A stretch of DNA of 64,000 nt from Ferribacterium limneticum (GCF_020510625.1 NZ_CP075191.1:2912001-2976000), one strand, 5' to 3'; positions 23,068-32,968 are shown, counted from the stretch's first letter. Notes: generated by a model from the sequence alone, not told the origin. Made by a program: numbers and translations.

Positions 23068-23922
23068 ATGAAACCATCCAAACTCGGCACCGCGCTGACC
23101 GGCCTGCTGATGCTCGCTGCCAGCACCCTGGCCTGCGCCGCCGAACATTCAACGCCGCGTGAAGCCCGCGCTATGTTTGACCAGGCCGTCAAATACCTCA
23201 AGGCCAACGGCCCGGAAAAATCCTGGAAAGCGTTCAACAATCGCAGCGGCCCGTTCGTCAAGAAAGACCTCTACGTTTACGTCATCGACCGCAAAGGCAC
23301 CTACGTCGCCAATGGCGCCGCCCCCATCGATCTGGTCGGCCTGAACGTGCTCGATACCGTCGATGCCGCCGGCACACCACTCTTCCGCCAGATGATCGCG
23401 GTTACCGAAAAACAGGACGAAGCCAGCATCCGCTACGTCTGGCTCAATCGCAAACACAACCACGTCGAACCCAAGCTGGCCTGGCTGCACCGCGAAGGCG
23501 ACTACATTCTTGGCGTCGGCTACTACGCCCCGCGCTCAAACGCCGAAGACGCCCGCAAGCTGCTTAACGCGGCCAGCGCCGAAGTCAAGAAACTCGGTAT
23601 CGGCAAAGCCGCCGCCAGCTTCAACAACCCGAAGGGCAGCTTCATCCATGACGATCTCTACGTTTTTGCTGTCAATCTGCAAAACGGCAAATTCGAAGCC
23701 CACGGCATGAACCCGAAATGGACCGGCACCGACGCCAGCGATCTGCAAGACGTCGAAGGCAAACCGCTGATCAAGGAAATGCTGGAACTGGCCAAAACCA
23801 AGGGCGAAGGCACCGTCGACTACGTCTGGCGCAACCCGGTGACCAACGCCGTGGAGAAAAAGCGCACTTTCATCCGTCGCGAAAACGGTAGCCTGATTGG
23901 CGTTGGCTTCTACGCCGAATAA
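23068..23922 (+). CDS. Periplasmic tandem cache-domain protein
   Basis: A 284-residue exported protein with signal peptide LTGLLMLAASTLACA. Two homologous ~125-residue cache-type domains follow: the first contains FNNRSGPFVKKDLYVYVIDR and GDYILGVGYYAP, the second FNNPKGSFIHDDLYVFAVN and NGSLIGVGFYAE. There is no membrane anchor or signalling domain. It starts 33 bp after the response regulator and probably belongs to that operon, so it may be a soluble ligand-binding partner for the kinase. That partnership is inference. Confidence 0.82.
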   Translation: MKPSKLGTALTGLLMLAASTLACAAEHSTPREARAMFDQAVKYLKANGPEKSWKAFNNRSGPFVKKDLYVYVIDRKGTYVANGAAPIDLVGLNVLDTVDAAGTPLFRQMIAVTEKQDEASIRYVWLNRKHNHVEPKLAWLHREGDYILGVGYYAPRSNAEDARKLLNAASAEVKKLGIGKAAASFNNPKGSFIHDDLYVFAVNLQNGKFEAHGMNPKWTGTDASDLQDVEGKPLIKEMLELAKTKGEGTVDYVWRNPVTNAVEKKRTFIRRENGSLIGVGFYAE

Positions 23923-23938
23923 TCAATTCAGGCCCCAA

Positions 23939-23964
23939 GCGGAGTCCGGGTTCACCGGCTCCGC
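23939..23964 (+). terminator. Hairpin after the cache-protein gene
   Basis: GCGGAG-T-CCGG-GTTCA-CCGG-CTCCGC forms a strong stem with a small loop 16 bp after the stop codon. No T-tract follows, so it is only a possible terminator. Confidence 0.4.
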
Positions 23965-24044
23965 GGGGCTGGCCGGCACAGAGGAAGAATCAAAGCCGGG
24001 GCATTGCCTGCGGGATTGCCTTCTGCTGAACAAACCAGCGCACC

Positions 24045-24569
24045 TCACCGAGCCAACGCCGGGAAAAGCACATCGGTAAAACCAAAACGGGTGTAGTCGC
24101 GAACCCGTGATGGAAACAGGCGGCCGATCAGGTGGTCGCACTCATGCTGGACGACCCGGGCGTGGAAACCTTCGACGGTTCGGTCTATCGCCTCCCCTGC
24201 CGGCGTGAAGCCGGTATAGCGGATGCGCTCGTAGCGCGGAACTTCGCCTCTCAGGCCGGGCACGGAGAGGCAGCCTTCCCAGCCCGGGGTTTCCTCTTCA
24301 CCCAACGGGGTGATGACCGGGTTGATCAGCACGGTTTCGGGCACCGCCTCCGCGTTGGGGTAGCGATCGCTTTTTTCGAAGCCGAAGATGACCACTTGCA
24401 GCCCGACCCCAATTTGCGGCGCGGCGATACCCACGCCGCCGGCTGCACGCATGGTGTCGAACATATCCTCGATCAGCCGGCGCAATTCGGGCGCCGAGAA
24501 GTCGGTCACTGGCTCTGCAACTTCAAACAGCAACGGCTCCCCCATGCGGAGGATTTTTCTGACAGCCAT
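24045..24569 (-). CDS. def: Peptide deformylase
   Basis: A 174-residue Fe/Zn hydrolase that removes the N-formyl group from nascent proteins. All three family motifs are present: [10 protein letters not shown] (motif 1), EGCLSVPG with the metal Cys (motif 2) and QHECDHLIG with the two metal His and catalytic Glu (motif 3). Length and spacing are normal. It is not next to fmt here, so it may be a second, non-fmt-linked deformylase. The neighbouring carboxylesterase gene lies 56 bp upstream on the same strand. Confidence 0.93.
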   Translation of the reverse strand: MAVRKILRMGEPLLFEVAEPVTDFSAPELRRLIEDMFDTMRAAGGVGIAAPQIGVGLQVVIFGFEKSDRYPNAEAVPETVLINPVITPLGEEETPGWEGCLSVPGLRGEVPRYERIRYTGFTPAGEAIDRTVEGFHARVVQHECDHLIGRLFPSRVRDYTRFGFTDVLFPALAR

Positions 24570-24625
24570 GTTTTTTCCTTATTGCTTCAACGAAATGCAG
24601 CTGTGGCGCCTTTGGCCACCTCGGC

Positions 24626-25303
24626 TTATTGGGCCTTGGCGCGCATCTGCGCTTGCAGCCATGCCCCAATCGCCTGGATTTCTTCCAGACAAACCGAGTG
24701 GGGCATCGGGTAGGTTTCCCAGGTAATTTGATAGCCACTGGAATCCAGCAAGGCTTTCGCCTTTTTGCCGAGTTCAAGCGACACGACGTCATCGTGAATG
24801 CCGTGGGCGGCGTAAATGGGCAACTGGCGATTGGCGGAGCTCGCTTCTTCGATCTGCAGTTCCGGTGCCGGGATGTAGGTCGACAGCGCTATCAGTCCGG
24901 CCAGCCTTGTGTCGTGGGTCAGCGCGCTCAGATAGGCGACGGCGCCGCCCTGCGAAAATCCGGCCAGAAAGATGCGCTTGGCGGGGATGCCTCGTTCGAC
25001 CTCCCGGGCGATCAATTGCCGGACCGTGGCGCGCGATTCGAGCAGACCGGCGACATCGATTTCCCGGTTGGTCGGTTCCAGCGAAATGATGTCGTACCAG
25101 GCGCGCATCTCGTAGCCGCCGTTGCAGGTGACGGCCCGATAAGGTGCATGCGGAAAGATGAAGCGAATGCCTTCGGCACCGGACAAGCCAAGCTCGTCGA
25201 TGATCGGGACAAAATCACTCCCATCCGCCCCCAGCCCGTGCAGCCAGATGACGGCAAAGCGCGGCGCGGCGGTTGTTTCGATTTCAATGGGCTGTGATGG
25301 CAC
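24626..25303 (-). CDS. Carboxylesterase/phospholipase family alpha/beta hydrolase
   Basis: A 225-residue esterase of the EstB/YpfH-like group. It has VIWLHGLGADGSDF at the oxyanion hole, nucleophile Ser in LAGFSQGGAVAYL, Asp in HGIHDDVVSLE and catalytic His in PMPHSVCLEE. I choose the GTG at 25303 because AAGGAG lies 6 bp upstream and the protein then begins just before the first strand. An ATG-initiated frame reaching 25450 adds about 49 residues without family similarity. Short-chain acyl esterase activity is expected. Confidence 0.87.
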   Translation of the reverse strand: MPSQPIEIETTAAPRFAVIWLHGLGADGSDFVPIIDELGLSGAEGIRFIFPHAPYRAVTCNGGYEMRAWYDIISLEPTNREIDVAGLLESRATVRQLIAREVERGIPAKRIFLAGFSQGGAVAYLSALTHDTRLAGLIALSTYIPAPELQIEEASSANRQLPIYAAHGIHDDVVSLELGKKAKALLDSSGYQITWETYPMPHSVCLEEIQAIGAWLQAQMRAKAQ

Positions 25304-25531
25304 GAGGATCTCCTTGGTAATTTTTGTTGCTTGGGCAATATCTGAGGGGTGCCCGCCGACAAGGGCACGAATAATTCCTGAATATTCCCATGAACTGCAC
25401 AGCATTGCCCCGAAGAGGCGCTCGCTTGCTTGGGCCTGACCCAACGCCATCCATGCCTGGCTCCCATTTGCAGCTTTCCGGGGTGAGCAAGGGCGCTACA
25501 ACACAGGAATCCTGGCCTGGCGCCTTTCCTG

Positions 25532-27499
25532 CTATTTCGACAAACAGCGCAGCAAGGCTGCGAAGAACAGTTCCGGCTCGACCGGTTTGGCGACAAAGTC
25601 GTTCATGCCGGCATCCCGGCAGCGCTGGCGGTCGTCATCGAAGGCATTGGCGGTCATGGCGATGATCGGCAGTGAGGCGAACTGCGGCATGGCCCGGATC
25701 GCCCGTGTTGCGCTCAGGCCATCCATGACCGGCATCTGCATGTCCATCAGGACCAGGTCGTAGTGCTGTTTGCCAATTGCCGCGACGGCCTGCTGACCGT
25801 CGCCGGCGATATCAGCCACCAGCCCGACCTCTTCGAGCATGGAGAGGGCAATTTCCCGGTTGAGCAGGTCGTCCTCGACCAAGAGCAGTCGTTTGCCGCG
25901 ACTGATCGCGGCCAGTCGACGCATGGTCTCGCCGGCATCGAAGACGGGGGAAGGCAGCTTGGGCGCATGGTCAATGCGCAGCCGGGCCGTAAACCAGAAC
26001 AGACTGCCCCGCCCGGGCTCGCTGCTGGCGCCGGCATCGCCCCCCATCAGCCGGGCAAAGCGGCGGGTGATGGCCAGGCCAAGGCCGGTACCGCCATGGC
26101 AGCGGGTCGGTGAATTGTCGATCTGCTCGAATTCCGAAAACAGCGTTGCCATATCTTCAGCGGCAATGCCGACACCACTGTCCTCGACCTCGAAACGCAG
26201 CAGGACATCGTCGCCGTCGCGCTCGATCAGGCGGACCCGCAGCATCACACCGCCGGCATCGGTGAATTTGAGCGCATTGCTGACGTAATTGAGCAAGGCT
26301 TGCTGCAGGCGAACGCTGTCGCCGATCAGGTGTTCGGGAATCGCCGGGTCAATCTCGGTTGCCAGCGCCAGTTGTTTGGCCGCCGCGCGCTCTTGCTGCA
26401 TGGAGACCAGATTGCCGATCAGCATTGGTATCGACAGCGGCAAACTGGCCAGCACCAGCTTGCCCGCCTCGATTTTCGACAGATCAAGTACGCCGTTGAT
26501 GAGGTCGAGCAAATGCCGGCCGGCCGTATCGATCTTGTCCAGATGCTCCGCCTGCCCGGGCAGCAAGCCTTCGCGTCGGATCAGATGGAGCACGCCGGTG
26601 ATGGCATTGAGCGGCGTACGGATTTCATGGCTCATGTTGGCCAGGAAGGTGCTCTTGGCCCGATTCGCCGCCTCGGCGGCGTGCATGGAATCGGACAGCG
26701 CGGCGGTACGTTCGGCAATCTGCGACTCAAGCTGGTCCCGATGGTTTTCCAGTGCCACCTGCGCCTGATCGCGCGCCCTCGCCCAGTTGGCGCCCAGCCA
26801 GTTGCCCCAGGCGATGCCGGCCAGGCCAAGCAACCAGATAACAAGGTGAGTGAGCCCGAAGCCAACCTTGGAACTCGCCACCTGCTCCAGATAGGGCGCC
26901 AGCGGCAGGTTCAGGCCAGTCGCCCCGCGCATGTCGCCGGTCTTGTAGCCGAGGATGCCATGGCACTTGTCGCAGCCCGGCTCCATGAACATTGCCCGCA
27001 GATAGCGCAAATGGGGCTTGCGCTCGATGTCCGTCACGGCCCAGACCTCGGTCGCCTCGCCGCGCGTGAAGCGCTCCAGCTGCTCACTCTCCCAGGCATC
27101 CGGCGCATTGCCGGGGTTCAGCTGGCGCAAACCGATAATGCGACCGCGCACACCGTAATCGGCGGCATACAAGTCCATCATCTGGCGCAGCATCGAAGCC
27201 GGATTGAGCAAGGTCAGCTGCTGCCCGTCCGTCGTCTTCACGTCTCGCCCTGAAACATGCGACAGCCACGGAATGGATTTCTGGGTCTCGGTGATCGGCA
27301 CGTAAACACCGCCATGCAGCGTCCCCCAGCGCCGGAAGGAAATATCCTTGTTCAGGTTAGCCTGGGCCTCGGTGTAGGCCAGCTTCATGATCTGCGCTTC
27401 GGTATTGCGGAAATTCCAGAAAACGGAAAAGCCGATCATCGCAGTCCACAAAAAGACCGCCAAGAGCAAAAGGCGACGACGCAGATGATGACTTGCCAT
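25532..27499 (-). CDS. Haem-binding hybrid sensor histidine kinase (Tll0287/DUF3365 sensor)
   Basis: A 655-residue hybrid kinase. It contains an N-terminal transmembrane helix (LLLLAVFLWTAMIGFSVFW), a periplasmic DUF3365-type domain (residues about 35-205) carrying a c-type haem motif C176-D-K-C179-H180, a second helix (THLVIWLLGLAGIAWG), and HisKA with SHEIRTPLNAI. The HATPase has ALNYVSNALKF, EDSGVGIA and GGTGLGLAI. A C-terminal receiver has the Asp in DLVLMDMQMPVMDG. The haem suggests sensing of redox state, O2 or NO. No output regulator is adjacent; the CRISPR array trailer begins about 185 bp upstream of its start. Confidence 0.87.
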   Translation of the reverse strand: MASHHLRRRLLLLAVFLWTAMIGFSVFWNFRNTEAQIMKLAYTEAQANLNKDISFRRWGTLHGGVYVPITETQKSIPWLSHVSGRDVKTTDGQQLTLLNPASMLRQMMDLYAADYGVRGRIIGLRQLNPGNAPDAWESEQLERFTRGEATEVWAVTDIERKPHLRYLRAMFMEPGCDKCHGILGYKTGDMRGATGLNLPLAPYLEQVASSKVGFGLTHLVIWLLGLAGIAWGNWLGANWARARDQAQVALENHRDQLESQIAERTAALSDSMHAAEAANRAKSTFLANMSHEIRTPLNAITGVLHLIRREGLLPGQAEHLDKIDTAGRHLLDLINGVLDLSKIEAGKLVLASLPLSIPMLIGNLVSMQQERAAAKQLALATEIDPAIPEHLIGDSVRLQQALLNYVSNALKFTDAGGVMLRVRLIERDGDDVLLRFEVEDSGVGIAAEDMATLFSEFEQIDNSPTRCHGGTGLGLAITRRFARLMGGDAGASSEPGRGSLFWFTARLRIDHAPKLPSPVFDAGETMRRLAAISRGKRLLLVEDDLLNREIALSMLEEVGLVADIAGDGQQAVAAIGKQHYDLVLMDMQMPVMDGLSATRAIRAMPQFASLPIIAMTANAFDDDRQRCRDAGMNDFVAKPVEPELFFAALLRCLSK

Positions 27500-27684
27500 T
27501 TGGGATAACTAAAAAATCTGCCCTGAAAATTCAATCAATTAGAAGAAATCTAACGCACTTTGCCATGAATACCAAAAACACATCAGGCGCTATTGATTCA
27601 GCTCAGTGAAGTTCGAATCATGACGCCACAGAAATTCGACGCATCAACTCCGAAGCCGTGGCATCGTCAGCGCTTATTCAGCCT
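27500..27684. promoter_or_regulatory. AT-rich gap between the haem kinase and the CRISPR array end
   Basis: About 185 bp, distinctly AT-rich, holding the kinase promoter region and the leader-distal trailer of the CRISPR array. No gene is visible. Confidence 0.4.
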
Positions 27685-30517
27685 GTGTCAATCCACGCTC
27701 CCCGTTGCCGGGGAGCGATGCCTTCGGCGTCATGCTTTTCCGATCCGGAAAAGGCGTTTCAATCCACGCCCCCCGTTGCCGGGGGGCGATGCTCCGAAGC
27801 CGGTGCCCCGTCCGGTGGCAGCTTGATGTTTCAATCCACGCCCCCCGTTGCCGGGGGGCGATGCTCAGATCGGTAGTAGATTTGGCAGTAGCCATGATAG
27901 TTTCAATCCACGCCCCCCGTTGCCGGGGGGCGATGCCCGAGTAGGCGCGTTCAAAAGGGGTGGATTTAGGCGTTTCAATCCACGCCCCCCGTTGCCGGGG
28001 GGCGATGCGCGTATCTGGCGGGGATACCGGTGTCAAGAGCGCAGTTTCAATCCACGCCCCCCGTTGCCGGGGGGCGATGCGCGCACCCGCGAAGCCAACG
28101 GCGAATACCGCAACATGTTTCAATCCACGCCCCCCGTTGCCGGGGGGCGATGCGCGGCGTCGGAGCCCATGCTGCGCATGTTCAGACCGTTTCAATCCAC
28201 GCCCCCCGTTGCCGGGGGGCGATGCGCCCGAGACATCGGCGTGCATGGCGTAGTCGGCGAGTTTCAATCCACGCCCCCCGTTGCCGGGGGGCGATGCGTA
28301 ACGCTGAGTAACGCGACAGCAGCAGGTCGCGGTTTCAATCCACGCCCCCCGTTGCCGGGGGGCGATGCGTAGCGATAAAGTTTCCCGGCCGGCCCTTGCC
28401 GGAGTTTCAATCCACGCCCCCCGTTGCCGGGGGGCGATGCCTGATTCAAGGTAAGGCCCTCGCCTCCGCCGACGTTTCAATCCACGCCCCCCGTTGCCGG
28501 GGGGCGATGCCCACCAGCCTGTGGAACGCCGACACCTGCCCGGCTGTTTCAATCCACGCCCCCCGTTGCCGGGGGGCGATGCGCGAGACGCAGGTCGGGC
28601 CGATGTATGCCGATCGGTTTCAATCCACGCCCCCCGTTGCCGGGGGGCGATGCGCATGGGGCGCGGCACGATTGGCAAGGAGTACGCGTTTCAATCCACG
28701 CCCCCCGTTGCCGGGGGGCGATGCTTGGGCGAAACGCAAATTGGAGGCTCAATAATGGAGTTTCAATCCACGCCCCCCGTTGCCGGGGGGCGATGCGATG
28801 TGCCAGCGGGGCGCCAAGATGTTCGATGCTGAGTTTCAATCCACGCCCCCCGTTGCCGGGGGGCGATGCGCTCGCACTTGGCTGGGTAAAGATGCTTGCC
28901 GCAGTTTCAATCCACGCCCCCCGTTGCCGGGGGGCGATGCCTTCGACGGCGCGCAGCTGGGCCAGATAGGGCGCGTTTCAATCCACGCCCCCCGTTGCCG
29001 GGGGGCGATGCACGGCGCTGCGGGTTTCGGCAACGGCGCGACCGATGTTTCAATCCACGCCCCCCGTTGCCGGGGGGCGATGCCGGACGCCGGCGAACCA
29101 TCGGGCGGCAACTTGATGTTTCAATCCACGCCCCCCGTTGCCGGGGGGCGATGCTTCCCAGTCGCCTTTCTTGAGGTAGCCCCCGATGGTTTCAATCCAC
29201 GCCCCCCGTTGCCGGGGGGCGATGCCAAAGGACCACGGTATCAAGGGGGAAATGTCCTAGTTTCAATCCACGCCCCCCGTTGCCGGGGGGCGATGCCATG
29301 ACGCTACCGTTGGCGTTTCCGATGCTTTTGGTTTCAATCCACGCCCCCCGTTGCCGGGGGGCGATGCTGGAACCGGGGCGCTGGAACGATCACGATTGAC
29401 CCGTTTCAATCCACGCCCCCCGTTGCCGGGGGGCGATGCGCAGGCAGCAACGGTCAAGCAAGCCTTGACAGTTGCCGTTTCAATCCACGCCCCCCGTTGC
29501 CGGGGGGCGATGCAAGGCGGCGACGTGTTCCGGGGTAAGCATTTCGTCCGGTTTCAATCCACGCCCCCCGTTGCCGGGGGGCGATGCTTCCTTGATCCGC
29601 TGGTCCGTGAAGGCGTAGTCAGGTTTCAATCCACGCCCCCCGTTGCCGGGGGGCGATGCGTGACAAAGGCTGTTGATGCGCTTCCCATCGTCCTGTTTCA
29701 ATCCACGCCCCCCGTTGCCGGGGGGCGATGCGCATCAATGTCCGTACTCTTACGCAACTGACGCTGTTTCAATCCACGCCCCCCGTTGCCGGGGGGCGAT
29801 GCCCCGGCCATCAACCGGATTGAACGCCAGCGCAAAGTTTCAATCCACGCCCCCCGTTGCCGGGGGGCGATGCACTAGGTTGCTGCTGATTTCATCGAGC
29901 TTGGTATAGTTTCAATCCACGCCCCCCGTTGCCGGGGGGCGATGCTTTGCTTTGGAAGAGAAGAAATCAAACAAGTCTTGTTTCAATCCACGCCCCCCGT
30001 TGCCGGGGGGCGATGCTCCTTGATTTCTTCAATCAGGTGGCGAATACGCTGTTTCAATCCACGCCCCCCGTTGCCGGGGGGCGATGCTAGACCCTGTTGT
30101 GCATCCATCGGCCACGAGCAGCCGTTTCAATCCACGCCCCCCGTTGCCGGGGGGCGATGCCCCAACATTTCCATTAACCGAAGTAACAATGGATGTTTCA
30201 ATCCACGCCCCCCGTTGCCGGGGGGCGATGCAGAAGCCGACACCTGCCAAGAAGACCAAACCAGCGTTTCAATCCACGCCCCCCGTTGCCGGGGGGCGAT
30301 GCGAGGGTGCGAACAAGTCGATTGATGCGTTCAACGCGTTTCAATCCACGCCCCCCGTTGCCGGGGGGCGATGCTCGGTGACCTGTCACCGGCCATGCTG
30401 GCCATCGGTGTTTCAATCCACGCCCCCCGTTGCCGGGGGGCGATGCGCAATAAATCCTCATTATCTAAGGAGCTTTAAATGTTTCAATCCACGCCCCCCG
30501 TTGCCGGGGGGCGATGC
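27685..30517 (-). CRISPR. Type I-C CRISPR array, 40 repeats and 39 spacers
   Basis: The 37-bp repeat reads, on the plus strand, GTTTCAATCCACG followed by CCCCCCGTTGCCGGGGGG and CGATGC. Reversed it ends in GTGGATTGAAAC, the type I-C signature, so the array is transcribed on the minus strand from a leader beside cas2. I counted 40 repeats (first at 27685, last at 30481-30517) with spacers of 33-37 bp. Repeats look identical except the leader-distal one (27685-27721), which has three changes. The hairpin is an 8-bp C/G stem with a 6-nt loop. Spacer 2 (27793-27827) and spacer 20 (29084-29117) are homologous. Confidence 0.98.
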
Positions 30518-30699
30518 TCATCTCCCGTAACCTTCGAGAGCAAAAGGGAAAAACGGCTGCGTTGCGCGAACCGTCTGCCTCATGAGCGAAAAGCATCTTA
30601 CTTGAATCGACATCGAAGTTGAATCTACAGAAAATTCAGCCTCTTGCAGCGCGCGCGAACCTCCCGGGGAAATGCCGGTCACTCGACGTTCGCGCAAGC
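30518..30699 (-). promoter_or_regulatory. CRISPR leader region
   Basis: The 182 bp between the last repeat and the end of cas2, holding no gene. It adjoins the conserved repeats, opposite the degenerate end, which identifies it as the leader where new spacers are added and pre-crRNA transcription starts. Confidence 0.75.
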
Positions 30700-30990
30700 T
30701 CATAGGATCAACGGTGCGTCGAAGTCGGTTGCCCGGAAGCAGCCGTGTTCTCGCACCTCATACCCGCGCAGTTCGGCGATGCGGTAGAAGCGGAGATTGT
30801 CTTCTTCGGCCTTGATCTCGGCGATCAGGTCGCGTTCCAGAGCTTCGAACTGCGCCCTGTCGATCTGGCATTCGAAAACGGATTTCTGTACCCGTTGGCC
30901 GATACCCTCGCACAGCTTGGCAACGCGGCGCAGGCGGCGACGGCCTTCGCGGGTTTCGGTGTTGACGTCGTAGCAGACGATAACCAGCAT
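30700..30990 (-). CDS. cas2: CRISPR-associated endoribonuclease Cas2
   Basis: A 96-residue ferredoxin-fold protein starting [20 protein letters not shown]. The Asp in CYDVNT is the conserved metal residue of Cas2. It forms the structural core of the Cas1-Cas2 spacer integration complex. The frame is open far upstream, but the start at 30990 overlaps the cas1 stop by one base (TGATG) and gives the normal type I-C length. Confidence 0.95.
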   Translation of the reverse strand: MLVIVCYDVNTETREGRRRLRRVAKLCEGIGQRVQKSVFECQIDRAQFEALERDLIAEIKAEEDNLRFYRIAELRGYEVREHGCFRATDFDAPLIL

Positions 30991-32018
30991 CAGCGCACCA
31001 GATAGGGCAGGTATTGATCGGTATCGCCGCGCAGCGTGCGCGCCAGCAGGCGGGCCTGGACATGCGGCAACAAGCCGAACGGAACAGTTTCGGCCAACAG
31101 CGGGTGAGTGAGTGCTTCCTGCTTGCGCTCCTGATAGGCGACCAGCACCGCCTTGCGTGCATCGCCTTCGAGCAGCACGGCGCCACCTTCCCGTTCGACA
31201 AAACCATCTGCACCAATTTGCCCACGATTGATCAGCGAAAGCGCCAGGCGGTCGGCAAAACTTCGGAATTCCTCCATCAGGTCTAGCGCCAGGGCGGCGC
31301 GCCCCGGTCGCACGGCATGCAGGAAACCGATCTGCGGATCGAGCCCAGCCGCTTCGATGGCCGAGCGGCAATCGTTCATCAACAGGGAATAGAGAAAAGA
31401 GAGCAGCGCATTGACCCGGTCACGCGGGGGGCGACGGGTGCGCCCATCCATGCGGAAGTCCTCCCGTGCCGCCGGGCGAATGAGGTAATTGAGTGCAGCA
31501 AAATACTGGCGCGCCGCCTCCCCTTCGATGCCGCGCAGGGTATCGAGGTCGCCGGCGGCTGGCAGTGCGCGCAACGAAGCCGCCAGATCGTTGGCCCCGC
31601 GGGCAAGCACGGCGGCATCATCCTCCGCCTTGCTCTCGCGGGCGCCGCGCAAGAGTACCTGCCGACAATTGCGCACCTTGCCGGCAATGCAGTTGCGCGC
31701 CACCCCAATGGCAAACGAGGAATCGCCGGCCAAGCGGTATTGCGCCTGGCGCAGCAGCACGTTGCCGGAGACAGCCCCCTCCAGCCGCGCCTTGAATCGG
31801 CCGTTGGCATCGAGCAGCACGAGGGCGACGCCTTCCTCGGCCAGGCGATGCATCAAGGGCAAGGAAACCGAAACCTGGCCAAAACAAACGACGGCGCCCA
31901 GATGGTGCAGCGGCACGCGCAAGCGGGTTTCATGCTCGACCTCCAGACGCACCGTGTTGTTATCGAGATGGACGTAGCTTTCCGGCAGCGTCACATAGAG
32001 GGTGTTCAACAGCTGCAT
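30990..32018 (-). CDS. cas1: CRISPR-associated integrase Cas1 (type I-C)
   Basis: A 342-residue Cas1. Recognisable are [20 protein letters not shown] at the start, the catalytic Glu segment [22 protein letters not shown], and the catalytic His/acid segment [22 protein letters not shown]. It catalyses spacer integration with Cas2, with protospacer trimming by Cas4. The start at 32018 matches the family; an upstream in-frame ATG at 32075 would overlap the end of cas4 and adds unrelated residues. Confidence 0.95.
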   Translation of the reverse strand: MQLLNTLYVTLPESYVHLDNNTVRLEVEHETRLRVPLHHLGAVVCFGQVSVSLPLMHRLAEEGVALVLLDANGRFKARLEGAVSGNVLLRQAQYRLAGDSSFAIGVARNCIAGKVRNCRQVLLRGARESKAEDDAAVLARGANDLAASLRALPAAGDLDTLRGIEGEAARQYFAALNYLIRPAAREDFRMDGRTRRPPRDRVNALLSFLYSLLMNDCRSAIEAAGLDPQIGFLHAVRPGRAALALDLMEEFRSFADRLALSLINRGQIGADGFVEREGGAVLLEGDARKAVLVAYQERKQEALTHPLLAETVPFGLLPHVQARLLARTLRGDTDQYLPYLVR

Positions 32019-32019
32019 T

Positions 32020-32658
32020 TCAGTCCTCCGCTTCGAACAGGGTGGCGAATGCTGCAGCCCGCCCGGCATCGGCATGCAGCGCCTCGGGCTGGCAAAGGTC
32101 GTGCAGCGAGCAGGCCCGGCAGTGATCGTCAGCCAACGGCGGCGGCGTCACTCCGGCCGCCAGCATGTTGCGCACGCCGGCAATCGCTTCTTTCGTTTTT
32201 GCCCTTAAATTCTGGTCAACCGCAACAATGCGCCGCCGCCGTGAGGAGGCGTAATACAGCGCGCCTTCCGGCACCGGTCGGCCAAACATTTCCTCCAGGC
32301 ACATGGCCTGCGCCGCCAATTGAACATCATCGCAGGCGGCAATATCCGCCCGCTTGTGGCGGGAGCCGTGCTTGTACTCCACCGGGTAAGGCGTGCCATC
32401 GGGCAGGAACTCCACCACATCGGCCTTGCCGACCAGGCCGAGACTGTCGCTAAACAAGGGCAGCGCCCGCTCCACGCGCAGACCATCGCGGAGTTCAAAA
32501 CCCGGGTCATCCACCCGCTTGTGCAGCGCCTGCCCGCGCTGGGTGTAGAGGTTTTCTGCAAAGACCTGCTCGATGTGGATCAACGCGCACTGGCGCGGGC
32601 AGTAGCACCAGTGCTGCAGCGCGGAAAGGGGAATGGGATCAAGCGGTTCGGCTACCAT
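32020..32658 (-). CDS. cas4: CRISPR-associated exonuclease Cas4
   Basis: A 212-residue RecB-family nuclease with the four-cysteine iron-sulfur arrangement: an N-terminal WCYCPRQCALIH and a C-terminal CRACSLHDLC. The nuclease core is GLVGKADVVEFLPDG, followed by YPVEYKHG with the QAMCLEE helix. In type I-C systems Cas4 joins Cas1-Cas2 to select the PAM and trim prespacers. It is separated from cas7 by a toxin-antitoxin pair on the opposite strand, so cas4-cas1-cas2 may need their own promoter in the 73 bp before this start. Confidence 0.93.
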   Translation of the reverse strand: MVAEPLDPIPLSALQHWCYCPRQCALIHIEQVFAENLYTQRGQALHKRVDDPGFELRDGLRVERALPLFSDSLGLVGKADVVEFLPDGTPYPVEYKHGSRHKRADIAACDDVQLAAQAMCLEEMFGRPVPEGALYYASSRRRRIVAVDQNLRAKTKEAIAGVRNMLAAGVTPPPLADDHCRACSLHDLCQPEALHADAGRAAAFATLFEAED

Positions 32659-32731
32659 CGCTCATCCCCGCCGATGGCTTTGGCAACTTGCTTGAGTTAG
32701 CATTGCCCAAGCCTTACCGGAGGTTCTCACC

Positions 32732-32968
32732 ATGATCAATTCCCCCCTTGAAGATATCGAAGCGGCCGCCCTGCAACTGACGCAGGCCGAGCGTGCAAAG
32801 CTGGCAGAACGCCTGCTGGTCAGCCTTGACGAAGACGACGAAATCCTCGCCGCCTGGGTCGAAGAGGCCGAGCGCCGGGGCGATGCGTTCGATCGTGGCG
32901 AAATGGGCGCCATCGATTTCGACGAATCGATGGCCCGCCTCAAAGCCAAGCTCGCTGCCGCCGCATGA
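32732..32968 (+). CDS. Antitoxin of a RelBE/ParDE-type module (addiction module protein)
   Basis: A 78-residue acidic helical protein (EDIEAAALQLTQAERAKLAERLLVSLDEDDE, then VEEAERRGDAFDRGE) of the short addiction-module-component family paired with RelE/ParE toxins. GGAGG lies 7 bp before the ATG. It overlaps the toxin gene by ATGA. The pair is on the plus strand inside an otherwise minus-strand cas operon, between cas4 and cas7, and its promoter lies back to back with any cas4 promoter. Confidence 0.85.
   Translation: MINSPLEDIEAAALQLTQAERAKLAERLLVSLDEDDEILAAWVEEAERRGDAFDRGEMGAIDFDESMARLKAKLAAAA

Noticed and set aside
27658-30530. Long open frames on both strands across the CRISPR array with PRPPLPGGD- and SPPGNGGRG-type repeats
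   Set aside because: They are translations of the 37-bp repeat, whose length plus spacers often keeps a frame open. No ribosome binding sites or protein family.
30991-31371. N-terminal extension of cas2 into cas1
   Set aside because: Cas2 begins at MLVIVCYDV and is normally about 95 residues; the upstream frame is a shadow of cas1.
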